Below, one piece after another: positions 45,701 through 55,835 of a stretch of 64,000 bases of DNA. The stretch's first letter is position 1, and the number at the start of each line of letters is the position of its first letter. The stretch is taken from contig CANXME010002675.1 in assembly GCA_948144175.1 (NCBI GenBank), forward strand, positions 1,612,001-1,676,000. The letters are read 5' to 3'. The notes under the pieces were generated by a model. The model ran no database searches. It was not told the DNA's origin and saw nothing but the letters and a program-made list of their open reading frames with translations. This stretch comes from Closterium sp. NIES-65. Taxonomy: Eukaryota; Streptophyta; Zygnematophyceae; Desmidiales; Closteriaceae. Position numbers and translations under genes: made by a program.

Positions 45701-47620
45701 GGGGACTACCGGGGGGGGACCTGGTACCAAGAAGAGCGGGGGTGGGGGGAGGGACGGAGTGCGGTAGGGGAAGAGGCGGTAGTAGGGTACCGACTCGTCG
45801 AACGTGACGTCCTGGGAGGACAGAACACGTCGAGAGGTGGGGTGGTAAAACTGCCACCCAGGGGCGTCGGGGGGGAACCCCAGGAAGACGCAGGGAGAAG
45901 CACGAGGGGACAGCTTGTCCGCAGACAGGTCGCGAACAAACGCCCGAGATCCCCAGACCCGGAACGCCGACGCATCGCCAACCTTCCCCGTCCACAGCAG
46001 GGCTGGGGAGGTCTCCGGTCGAGAGACCCTGGGGTGGAGGTTGATCTGGTGCGCAGCGTACCTGACCGCAAACGGCCACAGAAAATGGGGAGCAGCCGCA
46101 TGCATCATGGACGTACGAGCGACGTCCATGACCATGCCAATGCGGCGCTCAGCAATCCCATTCTGCTGTGGTGAGTCCGGAAGCGTGAAGGTCTGACGGA
46201 TGCCTCGCGCACGACAGTAGGCACTCAGGAGGCCAGAGGAGAACTCTCCGCCTCTGTCCGAGTGCAGACGCAAAACAGGGAAGTCAGAGCCAAAGCTCCT
46301 CCGAAGCTGGAGACGAGCAGCGCGGATCCAGTCGATCAACACCTCAGTGACCTCACCCTTGCTGCGCAAGGGGAAGACTGTGGTGTAACGCGAGTAGTCG
46401 TCAACCACCAGCAGGAAGTAGCGCTCCTGACCCTGTCCACGGACGCGGGCTGGGCCCCACACGTCCATGTGAAGCGTCTGCAACGGGGCCTCTGTCGGAG
46501 GAAACTGGGAGGAGTGAGGGGCAGCACGCTGGCGCCCCTCGACACAGGGGACACAGGTAGGGCCAGGGCCCGGAGGAAGGGGAGGGAGAGACCGGGGAAG
46601 ACCAGACACAAGGACCCGCGAGGCCATGCCTCTGAGCCGAGGCAGAGAGGGGTGGCCAAGGCGGTGGTGCCAAAGGAGGGTCTCGTGAGACAGACGACGA
46701 CACGAGCAGGGGGCAGACTCAGGACCAGACCTGGACGCTGCAGCAAACACCTGACCAGACGAAGGGACCCTACCAGACTCAGCACCTGGAGGAGAAGCAG
46801 TGGTCAGTATGTACAGGCTCGACCCTGGCCGACGTGTAAACGTAGCCAGGTGGCGACCTGTATCCGCCTCCGTGCAGTGAGTCACCCGCTGACGAGCAGG
46901 GGTGAACTGGTGGACACCCGCATCCTGGAGGTCAGCACCACTCACCAAGTTCGTCGAGAACGAGGGGAGGTAGAGACCAGTCAGGGTGCCAGAGGGGGCC
47001 GCCGGACACGGGAGGACAGTGGAGAAGCGAGACAGGACAGGTCCCCCAGAGGGGTCAGCCAGGGACACCGCAACCGGCCGACTCAGCGGCGTGAGAGTGG
47101 TGCGGTCCCTAAAGAAGGAGCGAGACGCTCCAGAGTCAAGGGTGAAGGTGTGAGAGGCCGAAGCCGACAGAGTACCTGAGAGGGCAGACTCACCAGCACC
47201 TGAGAGCACAGACGCACTGGCACCTAGAGCAGCGGCCTCTCTAGTACCTGACGCGGCAGTACCAATGCCCGGGTCGGGCGGGAAACACCGGTAACAGTCA
47301 TCCTCATCACTAACCACAGCATACATAGCAGAGAGAATAGCATCAAAATCAAGATCATAAATAGCTACACCAGCCCTAGACAGCTCCCCCCAGCGGGGGA
47401 TCTCAGCGGCCTCCGGAAACTGCTGACGCCAGGCGTCGGTCAGGCGGCCAAAGCAGCGGCGGGCTGTGTGGGCGCCTCCACACCTCTCCCCTGCACGGTC
47501 ACCGGTGCGAAGAACGTAGGGGCAGGGACCAAGCGTACCACCACGCTGACGCTGCAAGTACCACTCACGGAGCTGCTGAGGGGCGGGGACGGTGCGAGAG
47601 CGCTGCTGCTGCTGTGGCTG
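42713..47620 (-). CDS. pol: COPIA-M Pol (protease-integrase-RT-RNase H), in frame with Gag across a TAG
   Basis: The frame is open for 1635 codons after the Gag TAG; the first Met is at 47557. Counting from that Met: zinc-knuckle-like [10 protein letters not shown] near 26-35; protease box DSG at 141-143; pre-integrase LLWHHRLGH with CVPC at about 295-338; integrase with catalytic D364, D434 and E470 (35 residues between the last two, a perfect DD35E). A GAEPGG-type repeat linker covers about 650-770. RT contains [15 protein letters not shown] and YVDDL near 1287, and RNase H contains [12 protein letters not shown] and [16 protein letters not shown]. It ends LPHLLSS at 42713. All catalytic motifs are intact, so the polyprotein could be active if the TAG is read through or if translation starts at the internal Met. 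Confidence 0.9.
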   Translation of the reverse strand, partial: QPQQQQRSRTVPAPQQLREWYLQRQRGGTLGPCPYVLRTGDRAGERCGGAHTARRCFGRLTDAWRQQFPEAAEIPRWGELSRAGVAIYDLDFDAILSAMYAVVSDEDDCYRCFPPDPGIGTAASGTREAAALGASASVLSGAGESALSGTLSASASHTFTLDSGASRSFFRDRTTLTPLSRPVAVSLADPSGGPVLSRFSTVLPCPAAPSGTLTGLYLPSFSTNLVSGADLQDAGVHQFTPARQRVTHCTEADTGRHLATFTRRPGSSLYILTTASPPGAESGRVPSSGQVFAAASRSGPESAPCSCRRLSHETLLWHHRLGHPSLPRLRGMASRVLVSGLPRSLPPLPPGPGPTCVPCVEGRQRAAPHSSQFPPTEAPLQTLHMDVWGPARVRGQGQERYFLLVVDDYSRYTTVFPLRSKGEVTEVLIDWIRAARLQLRRSFGSDFPVLRLHSDRGGEFSSGLLSAYCRARGIRQTFTLPDSPQQNGIAERRIGMVMDVARTSMMHAAAPHFLWPFAVRYAAHQINLHPRVSRPETSPALLWTGKVGDASAFRVWGSRAFVRDLSADKLSPRASPCVFLGFPPDAPGWQFYHPTSRRVLSSQDVTFDESVPYYRLFPYRTPSLPPPPLFLVPGPPPVVPLPPQGPASSGVSQVDAVEPVEVTGDSGAAAGAEPGGAESGGAEPGGAELGGAVPRGAEPGGAEPGGAVPGGAVPRGAEPGGAAPGGAVPGGAEPGRAEPGGAVPGGGVPRGAEPGGAEPGGAVPGGASSRREPLSPQELREWFARRWRRAAGASGSSAAEGTTTARPAGARTVGAGAAGSESSPGAGTAESVGAEPAVGGPTDSAPGAAAGGSGASAGAAGGAAGVGAPAGAAGAVPAVSSVVARPRPYFVPLLQQVLGLTPPPPPLEGPQPVRSQPQLQPASPLPAPSPYAGPTGGLTERREPASRLVSPVRTERASGRGSRQRPPPVPGTHRMSLRPSTAPLRAPLPSPPASSLPALADPESDSLRAASPTVTRLLATAVTDPSFESSAASALVTELVDFAARCRLDYAARLVTESESACPPSVGGECALGTDVLEDRQEEFQCLAAASPRLASVLLAPEGDPDAPDIPTPRSYAEAIEGPYSSQWQAAMDAEMASWKSTGTYVDTVPPPGANIVSGMWIFRVKRPPGSPPVFKARYVARGFSQRQGVDYFQTFSPTPKMTTLRVLLHVAAHRDYELHSLDFSTAFLQGSLHEEIWLRRPPGFTGSFPPGTQWSLRRPVYGLRQAPREWHDTLRTTLAALGFAPSTADPSLFLRTDTSLPPFYILVYVDDLVFATADTAGLAYVKSELQKRHTCTDLGELRSYLGLQITRDRARRTITLTQSHMVQQVLQRFGFTYSSPQATPLPTRHSLSALPSDESVESSGPFAELVGCLMYLMTCTRPDLAYPLSILARFVAPGRHRPEHMAAAKRVLRYLCSTSGMGLVLGGRSPVVLTGHADASWADDQATQRSSQGYTFSLGSGSVSWRATRSSSVLGSSCEAEIYAGAMAAQELCWLTYLLTDLGEQPRSPPVLYVDNKAMLALCREQRLEHRTKHIALRYFLARELQQRGQLRLAYVASEANTADVFTKALAPCDHQRCCTQLGLVPVLPHLLSS

Positions 47621-48727
47621 CTACTGCGGCTGCTGCTGCTGCTGTTGCTGGCGCTGACCACCCCCAGAGCTGCTCCGCTGGGACGAGCCACTCCGACCCC
47701 CGCCTCCACCGCCACCCCCGCCTCCACCGCCACCCCCGTCTCCACCGCCACCTCCCCCACCAGGACCGTCGCTCCCACCGCTCCCACCGCCTCCTCCGCT
47801 ACCACCTCCGCCGCCACCTCCGCCTCCACCGCCGCCACCAGTACCTCCACTCCCGCCACCACCCCCACCGCCACCCCCACTCCCCCCGCCACCCCCACCG
47901 CCTCCTCCACCGCCCCCTCGAGCTCCACCCGCTCCCTTGCCCCCCTTGCCCTTGCCAGAGCGGCGTCTACCGCTGGGGGCAGACGCCGCGCCGACCGACT
48001 CAAAACCAGTGAGGTCGGCCGCAGCGGCAGAGGCGACAGAGGGCAGCAGGGGGGAAGGACCACACCCCTCAAAGATGGGGGTGCGAGGGTCACCCCGAGA
48101 GGCCCCTACAGCGACAATACTCTTCTCACCCGCTAGCAGGGACTCCTCAAGGAGGTCGACAGTGAGAGTGGTGGGACAGACAGAGAGAAACTGATCCCTA
48201 ACGACACGAAGGGACTCAGGGAGACGGGTGACGAGAAAGTAGAGAGTGATGTACATGGGAGGAGGGTTCGCAGCGCGGAACTCAGCAGGAAGGGCAGCGC
48301 GGTAGCGGGTGTCACTAGCACGGAGGTGGGTAACGAGGTCAGCGACAGTGGGAAAGGAAGCGAGGTCAGGGAAGAGAAACGGTAGCATGAGGCGGCTAAG
48401 GGTAGCGGAGGAAGGGGAGGAGTAGCGTGCAACTACAGCGTCGTACAAGGCCTGAGCGGTCTTGCACTGACTAAAGTGGGCACGCTCAGAGGAAGGGAGG
48501 TGGCGACGCACAGAAAGACGTGCAGCAGCATCGCGGGTCGCCCACTTGGAGCGAACGGCAGAGTCAGCATCAGCAGGAGGGGCAGGGACAGCGCCAGAGA
48601 CAAAGTCAAAGAGAGAGACCTCATCTATCGCATCACACAGCAAGTACAGCTGCAGGTCTTCAATCCAGACGGCAAAGTCAATGGCCCTCCCCTCAGCGTC
48701 AAAAGTAAGAACATTGGGGGTGGCCAT
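47621..48727 (-). CDS. gag: COPIA-M Gag, ending at an in-frame TAG
   Basis: 368 residues from MATPNVLTFDAEGRAIDF, the start shared with COPIA-3 and COPIA-4; an in-frame ATG seven codons upstream is not shared. Residues 1-250 are the copia capsid-like region (WIEDLQLYLLCD, ALYDAVVARYSSPSSATL, MYITLYFLVTRLPESLRVV). A basic segment (SGRRRSGKGKGGKGAG) and a long Gly run follow, then a poly-Gln tract that ends in TAG. Gag forms the particle that packages element RNA. The frame resumes directly after the TAG, and the zinc-knuckle-like cysteines lie beyond it, so Gag made without read-through would lack them. Confidence 0.85.
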   Translation of the reverse strand: MATPNVLTFDAEGRAIDFAVWIEDLQLYLLCDAIDEVSLFDFVSGAVPAPPADADSAVRSKWATRDAAARLSVRRHLPSSERAHFSQCKTAQALYDAVVARYSSPSSATLSRLMLPFLFPDLASFPTVADLVTHLRASDTRYRAALPAEFRAANPPPMYITLYFLVTRLPESLRVVRDQFLSVCPTTLTVDLLEESLLAGEKSIVAVGASRGDPRTPIFEGCGPSPLLPSVASAAAADLTGFESVGAASAPSGRRRSGKGKGGKGAGGARGGGGGGGGGGGGSGGGGGGGGGSGGTGGGGGGGGGGGGGSGGGGGSGGSDGPGGGGGGGDGGGGGGGGGGGGGGRSGSSQRSSSGGGQRQQQQQQQPQ

Positions 48728-48769
48728 GGCAGCAGCTGAAAGTCTCACCGGCTGGGAGAGTCGGGTAGA

Positions 48770-49480
48770 TCAGCAGCAGAGGAACACAGCTCAGGAACAG
48801 CAGCACGGCTCCTCAGGCGGCTCGGGCGGCTCGGGCGGCTCGGGCGGCTCGGGCGGCTCGGGCGGGTCGGGCGGCTCGGGCGGCTCGGGCGGCTCGGGCG
48901 GCTCGGGCGGCTCGGGCGGCGGCTCGGCTGCAGCTCAGCGGCGGCTCAGGTGGCGGCGGCTCGGCGGCAGCGGCGGCGGCCCGGCTGCTGGTGGGCGGCC
49001 CGGCTGCTGCTGGGCGGCTCGGCGGGGCCGCGTAGCAGAGGGCGGCGGTGCCGCGTAGCAGAGGGTGGCGGGGCCGCGTAGCAGAGGGCGGCGGGGCCGC
49101 GATCGAAGGGCGGCGGGGCCGCGACCGAAGAGGGCGGCGGGGCCGCGTAGCAGAGGGCGGCGGGGCCGCGTAGCAGAGGGCGGCGAGGCCGCGTAGTAGA
49201 GGGCGGCGGGGCCGCGATCGAAGGGCGGCGGGGCCGCGTAGCAGAGGGCGGCAGAGCCGCGTAGTGGAGGGCGGCGGGGCCGCGTAGCAGAGGGCGGCGG
49301 GGCCGCGTAGCTGAGGGCGGCGGGGCCGCGATCGAAGGGCGGGGGGGGGGGGGCCGCGATCGAAGGGGGGGCGGCGGGGCCGCGTAGCAGAGGGCGGCGG
49401 GGCCGCGATCGAAGGGCGGCGTGGCCGCTAGGGAAGGGCGGCGAAGCCGCTAGGGGAAGGGCGGCGCAACGGGCCGCTAG
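48770..49480 (-). repeat. GC-rich tandem-repeat leader of COPIA-M
   Basis: Two arrays lie between primer site and gag: ggcggggccgcgtagcagag-like units (about 49020-49470) and a cggctcggg-type run (about 48810-48920), as written on the + strand. Neither array matches the COPIA-3 or COPIA-4 leaders. Confidence 0.85.
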
Positions 49481-49576
49481 GGGCGACACGACGGGTCGCT
49501 AAAAAAAAACGCGCCTCGGGGCGCGGTTCGGTGGGCCCTAGAAGCAGTCCCTAGGAGGGAACCTGCTCTGATTCCA

Positions 49577-49708
49577 TGTGAAATCAAAGAACGAGAATGA
49601 ATGACTATGCAGTGAAGTGAATACAAATAGGAAACCCTAATTGTGTTGTACCCCCTATGGGATACCCCACTATAGCCTACAGAAACAAGTAAGCTATATG
49701 TTCTGACA
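49577..49708 (-). repeat. COPIA-M 5' LTR (132 bp)
   Basis: On the minus strand it is followed at once by the primer binding site (49576 downward). Flanked by gctcc. Confidence 0.95.
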
Positions 49709-49713
49709 GCTCC

Positions 49714-50623
49714 GCGGCTATAAACGAGCGGCAGGAGCAACGCGCCCACTGGCGACTGGTGCAACAGGCTCACTGGCTACCGAAGCAAGGGCGACGGACT
49801 ACAGGCGCTGCAGTCGACACGACAGCTACCTCCACACAACCTCCTCCAACTGACCCACACCCTTGACACACACCCCCTGCTGAACCCCTAACTCCACTCC
49901 CACGTCACCCCCCTAGCACCACTCCTTCGGCTCCCACACACCCACCCCCCTGAGTGGCAGCTGCAGCAGCGGGAGACGGAGGAGGAGGAGGAGCAAGGGA
50001 CGGTGCACACAACCGGCACCCCCATAACCGTCACCCCCACACTCCCCACCCCCAAACCCTAAAACGGGTGGCACGGGGTAGGAGCGCGGGGGACGGCGAG
50101 GGGGACGGCGCGCGGCCCCTAGGAAGCCACCACGGGGCAGCGAGGGGCCGTGCGCGGCTCCAGGGGTGGCGCGCGGCCCCCAGGGCGCCACCACGGGGTA
50201 GCGAGGGGCCGCGTGCTGCTCCAGGGGTGGCACGCGCCCCCCAGGGCGCCACCACGGGGCAGCGAGGGGCCGCGCGCAGCTCCCTAGGGCGCCGCGTCGT
50301 GAGGGGCGGGGGCCGCGCGTGCTCCCCAGGGCGCCGCGACGAGCAGGGCGGGGGCCGCGCGTGCTCCCCAGGGCGCCGCGACGAGCAGGGCGGGGGCTGC
50401 GTGCGGGTCCCCAAGGAAGGAAACCGCTGCGCGCCTCGGGGCGCACGGCGGGCAGAAAACCGCCGCGCGCCCCGAGCGCACGGCGGAAAGAAAAACCGAA
50501 AAAAAATTTCGCCGCGCGCGGCAGGAAGGAGGAGTCGCACGCCACGGGGCGTGCAACAGACAGAGTAGCAACGGAAGCAGTTAGGTGGGCCCACAGGCCA
50601 GGAGCGTAGATGCTCTGATAGCA
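49714..50623 (-). other. Interior of TRIM-M upstream of the COPIA-M insertion
   Basis: Non-coding GC-rich sequence. From about 50110 to 50400 it carries imperfect tandem copies of a ~65-bp unit (ccccagggcgccaccacggggcagcgaggggccgc...) and then of a ~50-bp unit (gggcgccgcgacgagcagggcgggggccgcgcg). GGGCCCACC (minus) is at 50585-50592. Confidence 0.8.
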
Positions 50624-50799
50624 TGTGAGAATCGTGGGTATAGTGAGGAGCCATAGCTAGGGTTTAGCTAGCTAGGCAAGAGAGAAATGAAGAAAGGAGG
50701 GGTTTCACTAGCAGCAGTTGGGATACATATAGCAAACCCTAACAGGGTTGTACTCGCTATAGAGCACCCCACTACAGGCTAGAAAATAACATTCAGACA
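50624..50799 (-). repeat. TRIM-M 5' LTR (176 bp)
   Basis: In minus orientation it ends ATTCTCACA and is followed by the primer site. On the window's right it abuts the gttga duplication. Confidence 0.95.
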
Positions 50800-50804
50800 G
50801 TTGA

Positions 50805-51000
50805 TCCACTTTGAGTTGTTGTTTCTCTTGCTTGTGTAATGCCCTTCACCTAGCCTATGGAGGTGTGTCAAACTATATATATGCATGTTAGTTTGTTAGA
50901 CTATAGTGAGATGCACATTAGAGAGTACAACCCTTTTAAGGTTGCGTATCTTTATCTCATCCTTGCTAGTCATCATAATTCCGCTTTACTAATCTTGACA
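50805..51000 (+). mobile_element. COPIA-5 3' end and LTR (50866-51000)
   Basis: Continues the COPIA-5 sequence interrupted at 41960. A degraded polypurine region (cctatggaggtg) precedes a 135-bp LTR running TGTCAAACTA...ATCTTGACA. The LTR is clearly related to, but diverged from, the 125-132 bp LTRs. Confidence 0.75.
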
Positions 51001-51929
51001 AGAGTCAGCAAAGTTTTAGAAAACCTGATTTGAGCATAAATGATGCCTGAATCTACTGAATTAATCCCTTCTGGGGTGGCCGTCATCAATTGCTGCTTCC
51101 GTTTCTTCTTTCTCTTCCACAGGCGCAGGACCATCAGGTAGGGATGACAAAGGCGGAGCCGATGGCCCAGGCAACGAGGTTATCCGATCACCAGTTGCTT
51201 TCTCTTTACCATCTGTCTGCCCACTCCCTTGCAACGCAAGAAACTGCTATAGCAAAGAAACACGGCCATCCTCATCGAGTGGGTGAGCCGACTTTCTCAA
51301 CAAATCCGATGGCTCTGATGGCTCTTCTCCTGTGGAGAGTGGTTAGCACTACTTGGAGGCAAAACATCACTATTCACCAAGGGCTTCCCTCCTTGCTTGT
51401 TCCCCCTTTTTTTATTACAAGGGCGTTTACCATAGTGCAATGATGAAGGAACATGAGCTGACTGAAGATCTCAGAGGAGGATCCAAGATAAGTGTTACGA
51501 ATAGTAAAAGATGAAGTATTACTGTGCACTCCTGACAGTAGCAATCGAAACATGCAGTACCGAGGCTGAAGACGGAAAGGCGGAAGTGACGCGAAGAGTC
51601 GTACGGTTACAAAGCATCTGGACCGCCAGGGCAAACATCATCAGGTAGGAGTAGTGGTAAGGATTATGCCCAGATAGTTTCGTAATCGTCTGGAGTCGCA
51701 CGGTTGGATTTCGCTGCAATAAGGAAATGTACCCCTTAGAGTACATGGCTAGTCTAGGTCGTTTTGTATTCCACCTGTACTCTTAATTATATGCTTGTAT
51801 TTGCATGTTTTTATTATCTTAATCATTTTCATCCACTTTGAATTGAGGTCAAGGGCCCACCACTACCAATCAACTGCGTGTGAACCTTCCTGAGGTGATC
51901 CTAGGGTCGATCAACATCTGATCGCAACA
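51001..51929. other. Region with no recognised gene; right end may be the LTR of COPIA-6
   Basis: No coding sequence is supported. The last ~200 bp (from about 51728, tgtaccccttagag, to 51929, gcaaca) immediately precede an iMet-type primer site and are AT-richer, so they are probably the COPIA-6 5' LTR. There is no second copy in the window for comparison. Confidence 0.4.
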
Positions 51930-54640
51930 TGGTATTAGAGCGATTCGGGAATCCTTCGTACTGCCACCTCCGAAATCTTCGGCGAACGAAAGGTGGCGTC
52001 CGGCAGACGCTCGCGTGTAAGAATGGCCAGAGGATCTGGTGGTTAGACGAATCTGTTGGCTGAAGCGCAGCCCAATCCGGCTGCGACAAGCAAGGAAACG
52101 ACAACGATTGGAACCGCCGTCCTCGTACAACTGCTTCAGCAACTCACCAGCTTGGAGCAAGGACTTCAAACATTGCGGAATGGCGACACGGGTACTTCTT
52201 CCCAACCTTCTCAACCGGCCTGAACTGGCCACAATACTGACCCGCAAACCTTCTCCCTTAACACAAACGGCTCAACCACCAAGACTCCCCCTCCCAGCAA
52301 AGAATCAATTCTCTTTGCACAATCAAGGCTCCTGAGCATATAAAAAATAAAGACACGTGTGTATTTTGTCGACAGAGAATTCTATACGTGAAGCTTCGAA
52401 TTGGAGCTTCTGCTGCAGAACGCGCAGATATTCCATTACTTTGACGGGAGCTACTCAGGACCAGCTGAAAACACCGCTATCGCTAGGGCTCAAAATTATA
52501 ACGAGTCGGTGATGGCGTACAGCATCCTGCTGCGGAACATGTCGCTGGCGGAGCAGCTGAGCATTCGACTGTACAACAACATCTGCTCCAGCCCTCGACG
52601 CTTGGTGCCATCTGAACGGCGTGTACCAACCGAAAAACTCGGTTTCATCAAGAAGCCTGCTCTAGCAGCTACTGGAGACAAAAATGGCCTAAGGGGAGAA
52701 GGCCAACAGCTGCTTTCATCGCCGTCGGAGCTTACGCGATCAAATCGCGAAGTTGGGAAGCAATATTTCTGAAGAAATTTTCGTGAACATCATGCTTCAA
52801 TGGCTTGACCCAGAATGGCGGCCATGCAAGGCGCTTCTCCGACAATAGGGGGTTATCTCGGAAGCCGCCCTTTGCACCGCCCTTCTTGTTGAACAAAGGG
52901 ATATGGATCAGCAGCGACCAGCATCGCGACGAGATCGAGAATGGCTCGCCTACTACGAGGACAACACGGAAGAGCAACGACCGCGGCGCCTTTACTGCAA
53001 AATCTGCAGAAACTTCGGGCACTTGACAGATCGATGAAAATTTCAATCTCGCCCTCGCCAGACAAATCGGAGCACCTGGTCCGGCTGACAAGACGCACGA
53101 AACCACACGCGTCAAGCCTAGGGGTACCACACCCCATTGCGCAACCTGAACCTAGCGGTTCAGCATCAGCAGTAGCAGCCGTCACAGAGTGCACCCGTCC
53201 GCAACGTCATCAGCAACATGACTATGACAAGCGGATCGCGTCGTCCCTGCGTACGTACGCCGTTACATGAGCCAACACGCCACCCAATTGGGGCGTTCTC
53301 GAACAACAACCCGTTCAGCACTCGCCACCACTTCAGCGACGAAGACAAACAAGACTGGGATCTCCTAGCCCCGCACGTACCTGATATGCGGGCGGCTTCG
53401 ATTGATTGGATCTCGCGGGAACAATTTCTCAAGCTTGACACACTGCACACCGTTACTCCGCGATTGGCACTGCTCGTACGTAACGACAACAGGCGCTACA
53501 ACATGTGGTACCTGGATAGCTGCTGTGGACAGCTTATGGTGGGCTCTGAGCGTTACATATCCAACAACGTATCCACCCCTACAGTGGCCTATGTCACTGT
53601 GGTAAACAACACACGATTGCGCACAAGCACGCAAGGGATCGTGGTTCACAAGGCTCGAGGGAGCAGGACGCACATCACGCTGAACGACATGCCGATCCCG
53701 AGAATTTGCAAAATTTGCGCTTCAACCTTCTCTCGACGGCACAACTCATGAACTGCGGAGTTGACCTCAGCACCGACCCCAAGACGCAAGACATCCTGCT
53801 CCACTACACCGCGCCGAACAAGGCGCGCAAGCAGATCAGAAGAGCGCACTCCGGGAATGGAGTTTACATCATCGACTTCGATATTCCCGATTGCAGCGGC
53901 GACTCGCAGGAGCTAATCGATCTCTTTCCACTGCGCTTCGAGCACATCCACCGTTCGGACAGGAAACATCCTGTCGGACGCCCATGGGTGCCGCATCACC
54001 CGCACCCGCGTGAGCTTTCGCTGCATGACCCCGACCCAGACGGCATCTGCTGAGACTGCTACACACCCACCGCCTCCACAAGTGCGATTGTCGGCCGTGG
54101 TCTTGCCGCAATCACCGAAGCACAACAAATCGCGCCTCCCGATGAAGGAATGTCAACCTAGGAGCTTGAAATCGCAACACGCGGCGTCTTCGGAACGGAG
54201 GAACATCCCCTCCCCGGACCAGCGTCGCAACACCTTCAGGGCATTCCGCGGGGCACTGGTGTTGGCACCTTCGATGCATACCACGTGCCGCGACCTTACA
54301 CAAAGGAGAAGTTCATGGAGTGCCACGAACCCACGAAGAAGATTATCATGGCAGAGGAAGAAGAATTAGCGCGCCGCAAAGCGGAAGAGCTTTGCCAGAG
54401 GAGCCTTGCCGAGTCGCGCGCAACGTTCACCTGAAACGGATGGGAGAAAGAAGAGAGCGCCTCCAATGAAGGGGGGTGGGAAAGCATCGGCGGATGGGGA
54501 ACGAGCGACACTGGCGGACAGGGCGCCGCATCTGGTGGCAAGACAAGCGGCTGGGGCACTTCTGGCAAAGGCTGGGGAACTTCACGCGAGGACCAAAGGG
54601 GGGAAGAAAAAGCACAGGCACCCCCCGCGTTACCCTGCAC
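51930..54640 (+). pseudogene. COPIA-6: decayed Ty1/copia relic, gag-protease segment
   Basis: Primer site TGGTATTAGAGCG is at 51930. Gag remnants lie from 52400 to 53040, ending in a zinc knuckle CKICRNFGHLTDR whose last Cys codon has become TGA. A protease-like segment at 53500-53560 (MWYLDSCCGQLMVGSERYI) has Cys in place of the catalytic-box Gly. The following LRFNLLSTAQLMNCGVD segment at 53710-53770 is the usual protease-to-pre-integrase stretch. Frames change several times. The family is clearly different from COPIA-1 to -4. The 54060-54640 stretch encodes a charged segment (MAEEEELARRKAEELCQR) that I cannot place. COPIA-4 is inserted after 54640 with the duplication ctgcg. Confidence 0.75.
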
Positions 54641-54645
54641 CTGCG

Positions 54646-54770
54646 TGTCAGGCATATATGCTAAAGTCTGTGTAGGCTGTAGTGGGGCAGTTCATATGGG
54701 GCACAACACTTTAGGGTTTACTACTTGTACTCCTCATTCTGCTCAATGCATTCATTCTTGTTTCTTGTCA
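54646..54770 (+). repeat. COPIA-4 5' LTR (125 bp)
   Basis: TG...CA boundaries, primer site adjacent, ctgcg upstream. Confidence 0.95.
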
Positions 54771-55199
54771 TGGTATCGAGCAGGTTCCCTAGTGGGAACG
54801 CTACCTAGGGCCCACCACGATATTTTTTTTCCTGCCCGGAGCGCGCTTCACTCCTGCCCGAGTCGCGCTCTGTGTGCCCTCCCTTCCTTCGAGCCGCCCT
54901 TAGTGGCCCCTGTCACGGCCCCTTTGGCCGCCCTTACGGCCCCTCGCGCCGCCCTCTACGGCCCCTCGCGCCACCCTTACGCCCCCTTACGGCCCCTTAC
55001 GGCCCCTCGCGGCCCCTCGCGCCGCCCTTACAGCCCTCGCGCGGCCCCTTTTCGGCCCCTCGCGGCGCCCTTTCCGGCCCCTTACGGCCTCGTCGCCGCC
55101 CGGTTAAGGCCCCTTGCGGCCCCTCTTCGGCCCCGTCTAGGCCCCTTGCGGCCCCTCTGCGGCCCCGTCTAGGCCCCTTGCGGCCCCTCTGCGGCCCCT

Positions 55200-55760
55200 C
55201 TGAGACCCCGTCGTCGCCACCTGCGGCCCCGTCGCCGTCACCTGCGGACCCGTCGCCGCCACCTGCGGCCCCGTCGCCGCCACCTGCGGCCCCGTCGCCG
55301 CCACCTGCGGCCCCGTCGCCGCCACCTGCGGCCCCGTCGCCGCCACCTGCGGCCACGCAGCCACCACCTGCGGCCCCGCCGCCACCTGCCGCCCCGTCGC
55401 CGCCACCTGCGGCCCCATCGCCGCCACCTGCGGCCCCGTCGCCGTCACCTGCGGCCCCGACGCCCTCCCCTAGCGGCCCTGTCACCGCTCAGCCGCCCAG
55501 CGACCGAGCCGCCAAGCAGCCCAGCAGCCGAGCCGCCCACCTGCCGAGCAGCCTAGCCGCCCAGCAGCCGAGCTGCCCAGCAGCCGAGCCGCCGAGCAGC
55601 CGAGCCGCCGAGCAGCCGAGCCGCCCAGCAGCCGAGCCGCCCAGCAGCCGAGCCGCCCAGCCGCCAAGCCGCCGAGCCGCCCAGCAGCCGAGCCGCCCAG
55701 CAGCCGAGCCGCCCTGCCGCCAAGCCGCCGAGCCGCCAAGCCGCCCTACTGTCGAGCCGC
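55200..55760 (+). repeat. Tandem-repeat leader of COPIA-4
   Basis: A 21-bp unit (ccgccacctgcggccccgtcg) is repeated about ten times at 55240-55460. A second array of agccgcccagcagccg-like units follows at 55500-55740, just before gag. Confidence 0.9.
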
Positions 55761-55835
55761 TGCTGTTCCTACCGGTGCGCCCCGGCCCTCCTTCCTCGGA
55801 TTGGTGAGCTCACTCCCTACTAGGCCACTGCAGTC

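Larger units (their letters stand above)
42369..49708 (-). mobile_element. COPIA-M: nearly intact Ty1/copia element, 7340 bp
   Basis: LTRs of 132 bp at 42369-42500 and 49577-49708 (TGTCAGAACA...GATTTCACA on the minus strand) differ at one base. Target-site duplication gctcc (42364-42368 and 49709-49713). The primer site TGGAATCAGAGCAGG begins at 49576, GGGCCCACC follows 38 nt downstream, and a polypurine stretch (cctatgggggtg) precedes the 3' LTR. Gag and Pol are in one frame, interrupted only by a TAG at 47621-47623. It is the youngest autonomous-looking copy here and the best candidate source of enzymes for the TRIMs. Confidence 0.97.
41961..50799 (-). mobile_element. Non-autonomous LTR element (TRIM-M), split by COPIA-M
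   Basis: LTRs of 176 bp at 41961-42136 and 50624-50799 differ at one base. The target-site duplication is gttga (41956-41960 and 50800-50804). In minus orientation the primer site TGCTATCAGAGCA starts at 50623 and GGGCCCACC is 31 nt further in. With COPIA-M and one gctcc copy removed, the element is about 1.5 kb and I see no gag or pol in it. A ~35-bp segment (ctggctaccgaagcaaggg...) occurs near both ends of its interior (about 42325 and 49775). Confidence 0.9.
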
